A stretch of DNA of 10,085 nt from positions 1 through 10,085 of the forward strand of contig VBHI01000128.1 in the NCBI GenBank assembly GCA_005881495.1, written 5' to 3'. Both the position numbers and the translations under genes were made by a program. The notes under the pieces were generated by a model that saw only the letters and a list, made by a program, of their open reading frames with translations, was not told where the DNA came from and did not search any database. This document shows positions 6,439 to 10,085 of this stretch, piece after piece (position 1 is the stretch's first letter; every line of letters starts with the position of its first letter). The DNA is from Chloroflexota bacterium. Its GTDB lineage: Bacteria; Chloroflexota; Ktedonobacteria; Ktedonobacterales; Ktedonobacteraceae.

Positions 6439-6460
6439 GGTATCTAATATAATAGATACC
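6439..6460. promoter_or_regulatory. Operator-like inverted repeat covering the xre promoter
   Basis: GGTATCTA (6439-6446), a 6-nt spacer, and TAGATACC (6453-6460): perfect 8-bp arms. The + strand -10 box TATAAT (6448-6453) lies in its centre, so a bound protein would block transcription of the XRE gene. Further GGTA/TACC half-sites lie at 6424-6429 and 6435-6438. Confidence 0.6.
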
Positions 6461-6532
6461 ATTACAGTGGGATTGTGTCAAGTGGTCATGTTTAGTATCA
6501 TTGGAACACTGATTAGCAAAGGACAGAGAAAC

Positions 6533-6811
6533 ATGAGACGCTTGCGCGTAAAAGAAGTTGCACAGGCCAAAGGCTTTACGATGGCCAGGTTACAGAGGGC
6601 CGCAGACATCAATCTCAAAACGATCCAGGCGATCTGGCATGACCCGCGCCATAACGCGTCGCTGAATACGCTGGATAAAATAGCGAAAGTTCTCGGCGTT
6701 CCCGTGACCGAGCTGATAGAGGATGTGCCGGAAGACGCGCAGCCAATGCCCAGGAAGCCGAAGAAGATTGCTGAGGATACCGATACTTACCCCACAGGAG
6801 AGCGCGATTAG
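6533..6811 (+). CDS. XRE/Cro-type helix-turn-helix transcriptional regulator
   Basis: 92 residues. A compact HTH domain spans about residues 4-64: VKEVAQAKGFTMARLQRAADINLKTIQAIWHD covers the first helices and the recognition helix, followed by the typical LNTLDKIAKVLGVPVTELIED third/fourth-helix signature of Cro/CI-like proteins. The tail (65-92) is acidic, then basic, and looks disordered. It probably binds DNA as a dimer. The start at 6533 has AAAGGA with a 9-nt spacer; an in-frame start at 6467 would add 22 residues unrelated to the family. The gene is divergent from the 70-residue gene, and the palindrome at 6439-6460 overlaps its own -10 box, pointing to autorepression. Confidence 0.85.
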   Translation: MRRLRVKEVAQAKGFTMARLQRAADINLKTIQAIWHDPRHNASLNTLDKIAKVLGVPVTELIEDVPEDAQPMPRKPKKIAEDTDTYPTGERD

Positions 6812-6916
6812 TTGTGCTTGCAACACGCCCGACCTATCTTTCTCGTCTCGCCCATACCTCTATCCGCGTGCCACTCAATCCACTTGCCACGCGCAAGTTT
6901 CACGTTGCTGCGGTAA

Positions 6917-7471
6917 TCATACTACCGGCGAATAGCGCTCGAAATGAACTATCTCGGACAGGGGCTTACGAGCACGAGCAGCTTTGGGACGCGCACGCCG
7001 GGCTTCCTCATCGGGATAGCCAAGCGATATAGCCGTACGCACCAGGCGCTCCTGCGGTATACCGAGCAGCGCTTTCGCATCCGTCCTTCCTTGCCCTTTG
7101 AGCCAACCAATGCAGGAACCAACGCCATACGCCTCGGCAGCCAGCATGATGCGCTCGCTCAACCTCCCCTCGTCATAGGTCTCCTGTTCAGCAATACCTG
7201 GCTCCCCAGCCATCACCAGGACGATTCCCAGCGCTGCGCCTGCCAGGTGCGCCGCGTAGCCCTCACACCGTGCCAGCGCCCGCAGTGTCTCTCTATCTCG
7301 TATTACGACGAGCTCCCAGTGCTGGCGGTTGCCGGCGCTGCCAGACCAGCGCGCCACATCGAGCACTGCATCGATCACTTCCGGTGGTATCGCATCTGGG
7401 CGAAACTGGCGCACTGCGCGCAAGCTGCGCAGGAGCTTTATAAATTGCTGCGGGTTTTCTGTTTGTGTCAC
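6917..7471 (-). CDS. Nitroreductase-family FMN oxidoreductase
   Basis: 184 residues, the usual size of short nitroreductase-family enzymes. These are FMN-dependent NAD(P)H oxidoreductases acting as dimers in the cytosol on nitroaromatics, quinones or flavins. Visible motifs are the N-terminal RSLRAVRQFRPDAIP (about 16-30, FMN phosphate region), ARWSGSAGNRQHWELVVI (about 40-57, matching the family PSAxNxQPWxFVV), AAEAYGVGSCIGW (about 111-123, matching AAxxxGLGS), and LGIPQERLVRTAISLGYPDE near 136-155. The start is GTG at 7471, supported by GAGGAG at 7479-7484 with a 7-nt spacer. A perfect 15-bp palindrome just upstream suggests a dedicated repressor, perhaps redox- or ligand-responsive (inference). 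It converges on the XRE gene, with 105 nt between the stops. Confidence 0.88.
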   Translation of the reverse strand: MTQTENPQQFIKLLRSLRAVRQFRPDAIPPEVIDAVLDVARWSGSAGNRQHWELVVIRDRETLRALARCEGYAAHLAGAALGIVLVMAGEPGIAEQETYDEGRLSERIMLAAEAYGVGSCIGWLKGQGRTDAKALLGIPQERLVRTAISLGYPDEEARRARPKAARARKPLSEIVHFERYSPVV

Positions 7472-7504
7472 AATAGTTCTCCTCTTTACTTTCCCTAGTT
7501 TGTG

Positions 7505-7519
7505 CTATTTGCCAAATAG
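7505..7519. promoter_or_regulatory. Operator-like palindrome upstream of the nitroreductase gene
   Basis: CTATTTG-C-CAAATAG, perfect 7-bp arms around one base, ending 34 bp before the GTG start. It contains TTGGCA (- strand, 7510-7515), which could act as a -35 element, but no clear -10 follows. A repressor at this position would control the nitroreductase. Confidence 0.45.
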
Positions 7520-7856
7520 TGTTTGAGCGTGGACACTACCACTTCGCGATCCTCTCGTTGCAAAAGACCTGAAAGGATTGTTTCTCTTTACTTTAACGCT
7601 TTCGCGGGGCTATAGCATTCCTGTTTCGCCTGCGTACTGCTGCTCTTTATGATGGCACACGCTTCTCAACAAGCATCCAATTCACAACCTAAGGAAACTG
7701 GAGCAACTGCTACAACCGCGACAAGTGCGACAAGTGCGACAAGTGCAACAAACACGAATCACCACGCAGGGAAAACGCCGATCCCGGGGCTTCCGACCTG
7801 GGCCTCCAATGAGGGAAAGGTCGTCTGGCGCAGATGGCCAAATGCGCTGAAGAGCC
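7520..7856. other. Region without a firm gene between nitroreductase and primase
   Basis: No protein gene is convincing. It contains the 9-bp tandem repeat at 7718-7753 and a weak + strand ORF starting at 7649. No terminator with a U-tract was found after the primase stop. Confidence 0.5.
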
Positions 7857-7981
7857 TCAGGCCGGGTGCGCCAGTTCAGTGTATACTTCATAGATTGGTC
7901 GCAGGCTCTGATGCCCAATACGCCTCCAACGCTCGCTCCAATCTTTGCCCCACCCGTCCTGAAGTGGTGGGCAGAGGCTGA
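7649..7981 (+). CDS. Doubtful Thr/Ser/Ala-rich ORF, possible gene remnant
   Basis: 110 codons. The first 40 are low-complexity Gln, Ser, Thr and Ala, including TSATSATSATNT from the 9-bp repeat. A short ordered-looking piece follows (PGLPTWASNEGKVVWRRWPNALKSL, about 46-70 in part), and the rest overlaps the primase 3' end by 125 bp on the other strand. There is no SD before the ATG. It may be the 5' remnant of a gene with a disordered linker, or not coding at all. Confidence 0.22.
   Translation: MMAHASQQASNSQPKETGATATTATSATSATSATNTNHHAGKTPIPGLPTWASNEGKVVWRRWPNALKSLRPGAPVQCILHRLVAGSDAQYASNARSNLCPTRPEVVGRG
7718..7753. repeat. 9-bp tandem repeat GCGACAAGT
   Basis: Three perfect consecutive copies (7718-7726, 7727-7735, 7736-7744) and a degenerate fourth (GCAACAAAC, 7745-7753). 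The preceding GCAACTGCTACAACC looks like decayed earlier copies. The period is a multiple of three, so copy number could vary without breaking a frame. Confidence 0.8.
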
Positions 7982-8945
7982 CGCAGAGGCCAGACCTGGC
8001 TAAACACTCTGCCAGCCTGTGCATGGCATCCAGTCCCCCTGTATCGCTATCGAGCGCGAGCACGACTGATTTTACCTGGTGAGGGAACCAATCGACCTGG
8101 AGAGATGTACCTACCAACGCCACGACCTCTGTTGTCTGGAAACCCGCAGCAAGCAGCGCGAGTCGATCAAATGCCCCCTCCACCAGGATGAGGCAGCCAG
8201 CAAGCTGATCGAGATCAAGTCCGAACCAGCCAGCCGGGTTGGTCTTGATCCACCGCCTGGGCTTACCAGGCTGATCCAGCAGAGACTTGTGCGCGTTTTC
8301 GTCCATACCCGGCTGCCAGTGCCAGAGTGATCGCCCGATATATCCCTTGCCGGCAGGAGAGGTTAGCGGAAACAAGATGCGCTCTGTCCACCGGCTCAAG
8401 GCTTCTCGTTGCGCTTGTAGTTCCGCTCTCTTGAGCAGCGCTGGCGGGAGGTAGCAGACACCAGCCATCTGTGCCACCTCGAGCGGGATGCCGCGTTCGT
8501 TGAGATAGGCACGCGCACGTTTAGTATATGCCAGCGCCGCACGCATCTGCTCGTCCACTGATTGGAGCGCGACCAGTTCAGCCTGCTGCCACCGCCGTGG
8601 CGTTTTCGCGGGATGGATCAACATAGGCTGAGACGCCAATGGTGGTCGCTTATGAAGGGACTGATGTGATGCAGAGAATCCTGGAGAGAGTCCCCGGTAA
8701 TGTAAGTGAATGAGTCGCTTCGCCACGCCGGGATTCCATTCTGCGACCAGTACAGTCGCGTTGCAGGCCGCATTGAAACAGTGTCCCCAGCCGTTTGCAG
8801 TGTTGATAGATAGGGAACGCTGGTGGTCGCTGCCGTGGAGGTGGCAATAGGCCCGCACGTATTCTCCCATATTCACTGGATCGCACAGCTCGGACTGGAG
8901 CAGGATCTCGATGAGCCTGCCCTGTTGTGTGCGTATGGTAAGCAT
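7857..8945 (-). CDS. CHC2 zinc finger and TOPRIM primase-like protein
   Basis: 362 residues resembling the zinc-binding and polymerase parts of DnaG but lacking its helicase-binding C-terminus (cellular DnaG is about 600). Zinc ligands are probably C34-x2-H37 and C56-x4-C61; DnaG normally has CxxC in the second pair. Residues 140-210 match the RNA polymerase core N-terminus (KRARAYLNERGI; RILFPLTSPAGKGYIGRSL). The TOPRIM domain runs from about 250 to 325, with VEGAFD (Glu256, Asp260), AAGF, VALVGTS and the metal site LALDSD (Asp299, Asp301). Such stand-alone primases make RNA primers and are typical of plasmids, phages and integrated elements. The start has AGAGGA at 8955-8960 with a 9-nt spacer. 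The promoter region carries a LexA-like box, suggesting induction by DNA damage. The adjacent genes include no helicase or integrase. Confidence 0.85.
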   Translation of the reverse strand: MLTIRTQQGRLIEILLQSELCDPVNMGEYVRAYCHLHGSDHQRSLSINTANGWGHCFNAACNATVLVAEWNPGVAKRLIHLHYRGLSPGFSASHQSLHKRPPLASQPMLIHPAKTPRRWQQAELVALQSVDEQMRAALAYTKRARAYLNERGIPLEVAQMAGVCYLPPALLKRAELQAQREALSRWTERILFPLTSPAGKGYIGRSLWHWQPGMDENAHKSLLDQPGKPRRWIKTNPAGWFGLDLDQLAGCLILVEGAFDRLALLAAGFQTTEVVALVGTSLQVDWFPHQVKSVVLALDSDTGGLDAMHRLAECLARSGLCVSLCPPLQDGWGKDWSERWRRIGHQSLRPIYEVYTELAHPA

Positions 8946-9013
8946 CTTCCCGCATCCTCTCTATGTCCCGCGCGATCAAAGTCGTAGCTTGGCAAGACTC
9001 AGCCAGAAATTTC

Positions 9014-9031
9014 TTAGAACTTGTGTTCTAA
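9014..9031. promoter_or_regulatory. LexA (SOS)-box-like palindrome before the primase gene
   Basis: TTAGAAC-TTGT-GTTCTAA, perfect 7-bp arms around four bases. The core GAAC-N4-GTTC (9017-9028) is the core of the Gram-positive-type LexA/DinR box. It lies directly downstream of the primase -10 box, over the expected transcription start, an ideal repressor position. Confidence 0.6.
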
Positions 9032-9034
9032 TAC

Positions 9035-9040
9035 ATTATA
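9035..9040 (-). promoter_or_regulatory. -10 box of the primase gene
   Basis: The - strand reads TATAAT, a perfect consensus match. No good -35 is visible at the expected 9057-9063. Transcription from about 9028 would give a leader of about 83 nt before the start at 8945. Confidence 0.5.
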
Positions 9041-9289
9041 CAAAATAAACGTGCGGTTCGCCTACTTTCCACGCACAAACCACGAGCGCTATTCACCTGC
9101 TAAAAGGGATAGTGAAAGAGAGGGCCGGGGTTAATCACGGATGTCCGCGAGAACAAGTTTTTCTTTGTTGGCACAAACAGTGGGTATTGAGTCTTGTTTA
9201 AGACAAGCGTATGCATGTCATATTTGGTAGTAGCGCAAGATCAAGGAACCATTTTAAGAAGTTTGAATACCTTTGCTGCATGGAATCTT

Positions 9290-9324
9290 GTAGGGAGAGC
9301 ACACATATATGTGGCTCTCCCTAC
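9290..9324 (-). terminator. Strong hairpin after the MFS gene
   Basis: Perfect 11-bp arms GTAGGGAGAGC (9290-9300) and GCTCTCCCTAC (9314-9324) enclose a further self-complementary 12-mer CACATATATGTG (9302-9313), so the fold is almost loopless, with one unpaired A. It starts 15 nt after the MFS stop. There is no T-run on the - strand beyond it, so it may stabilise the mRNA 3' end instead of acting as an intrinsic terminator. Confidence 0.5.
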
Positions 9325-9339
9325 CAAACGGTGCAACCC

Positions 9340-10085
9340 TTACACCGCCAGCTTCGCCTCTCCCAGTGCCGCTGCTTCCTCTTCTAGCGCTGGTTCAGTG
9401 ACGGCTCTCTTCTCTTCCACAGCGGCAGCTTGCGGCTTGCGGTAGCGCACAAAGAACGCGGCGACGATCGCTAACAGGGCCAGGACTAGACTTAAGCGGA
9501 AGGAGTCTTGCATCGCGAGGACAGTTGCCTCTCGTCGCAACAGCCCGCTTATCGCCAGGATCGCTGCCGCATATGCTGCACTTGGTGATGCTCCATGTAG
9601 CTCGAAAAGAGCTTGCAAACGCGGCACGAGTTGTCCAAGCAGTGAAGATGGCGTGACCATTTCAGCAAGGTGCTTGTAATGGATTGCCGTCTGGGACTGT
9701 ACCAGGGTCGCCATTACGGCCACGGCAAACGAACTGATAACAAAGCGCACCGTGGTACTGACTGTTGTGGCCTGTGGCAACATGCGGTTTTTAAACCCCG
9801 AGAGCGCTGAGACAAATAATGGCTGAAAGCAGAAGCCAAGCGAGAAGCTACGCAAGATCAGCCAGAGCTGGATTGTCCCATAAGGGGTGGTGAGACTGAT
9901 CGAGGTAAACAGCCAGAGCGCCACACACAGAATGACCAGACCGGGGATTACGACAGGACGGACGCCGAATCTATCCACCAGGCGACCTCCCACCAGCGCT
10001 GCCACCATCGAGGCAAATGCCTGAGGCAGTAAGAGCAACCCAGCCTGGTAGGCACTCAACCCACGCACATTCTGCAAGTAGATCG
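9340..10085 (-). CDS. DHA2 (14-TMS, EmrB/QacA-type) MFS transporter, C-terminal part
   Basis: The last 248 codons or so of a proton-coupled drug exporter; the frame is open to the right edge (I-Y-L-Q-N-V-R-G), so the N-terminal half lies outside. QNVRGLSAYQAGLLLLPQ is the signature of EmrB/QacA-type DHA2 transporters ahead of the later helices. GGRLVDRFGVRP is the second-half copy of MFS motif A (GxLxDRxG). About six membrane helices remain, including a final one in DSFRLSLVLALLAIVAAFFV just before the charged tail. The cytosolic tail is rich in Glu and Ala (EEKRAVTEPALEEEAAALGE). The family exports lipophilic toxic compounds from the inner membrane; the substrate cannot be read from this part. 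It ends in TAA, followed by the hairpin at 9290-9324. Confidence 0.9.
   Translation of the reverse strand, partial: IYLQNVRGLSAYQAGLLLLPQAFASMVAALVGGRLVDRFGVRPVVIPGLVILCVALWLFTSISLTTPYGTIQLWLILRSFSLGFCFQPLFVSALSGFKNRMLPQATTVSTTVRFVISSFAVAVMATLVQSQTAIHYKHLAEMVTPSSLLGQLVPRLQALFELHGASPSAAYAAAILAISGLLRREATVLAMQDSFRLSLVLALLAIVAAFFVRYRKPQAAAVEEKRAVTEPALEEEAAALGEAKLAV

Larger units (their letters stand above)
8946..9339. other. Primase upstream region and MFS 3' flank
   Basis: 394 bases without a gene. It holds the primase SD, the LexA-like palindrome and a TATAAT box (9014-9040), and the strong hairpin after the MFS gene (9290-9324). The stretch 9060-9280 contains only minor repeats such as GTCTT/AAGAC at 9191-9204. 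Confidence 0.55.

Noticed and set aside
6865..6893. CGCGTG/CACGCG hairpin between the XRE and nitroreductase stops
   Set aside because: Only a 6-bp stem with a 17-nt loop and no T-run on either side, too weak to call a terminator.
7718..7753. CRISPR or att-like direct repeats
   Set aside because: The units are contiguous 9-mers with no spacers and no integrase nearby; it is a simple tandem repeat.
9191..9207. Small inverted repeat GTCTT-GTTT-AAGAC
   Set aside because: Short, A/T-rich, with no gene or promoter next to it; expected by chance in a region of this size.

Overview
The window looks like chromosomal DNA of a Ktedonobacteria-type Chloroflexota bacterium. This is inferred from protein style: a short zinc ribbon followed by an Arg-Arg membrane/signal segment and a seven-bladed WD40 domain, a large polytopic M48 peptidase, a SHOCT membrane protein, and a short Leu/Glu-rich protein of a type I associate with that class. 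No rRNA or other taxonomic marker is present, so the placement is probable and not proven.

Left part (1-3661, + strand): the 3' part of a membrane-embedded M48 metalloprotease gene overlaps a WD40 gene by 184 bp. An intergenic region with two operator-like inverted repeats follows, then a 96-residue SHOCT membrane protein and a very long hairpin. Middle left (3790-4500, + strand): a possible short transcription unit (promoter-like boxes and a clean terminator about 75 nt later), then an unrecognised 110-residue protein with a Cys cluster and its own terminator. This faces a convergent UbiB/ABC1-type atypical kinase gene on the - strand (4536-5960).

Middle right (6159-7471): a 70-residue helical protein (-) and an XRE-type regulator (+) are divergent. 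They share a spacer packed with GGTA/TACC half-sites and back-to-back -10 boxes, a likely autoregulated switch. A nitroreductase-family gene (-) follows, with a perfect 15-bp palindrome 34 bp upstream of its start.

Right part (7472-10085): a weakly supported Thr/Ser/Ala-rich ORF built on a 9-bp tandem repeat runs into the 3' end of a CHC2 zinc finger/TOPRIM primase-like gene (-). The primase promoter region carries a perfect 18-bp palindrome containing GAAC-N4-GTTC, the core of the Gram-positive-type LexA (SOS) box. The window ends inside a DHA2-type (14-helix) MFS exporter gene (-), followed by a strong hairpin.

No CRISPR array, tRNA, rRNA or insertion sequence was seen. The genes do not form one pathway. 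The most informative signals are regulatory: the SOS-like box on an accessory primase, the GGTA operator cluster, the twin operators before the SHOCT gene, and the unusual overlap and missing zinc-ribbon Cys at the M48/WD40 junction.
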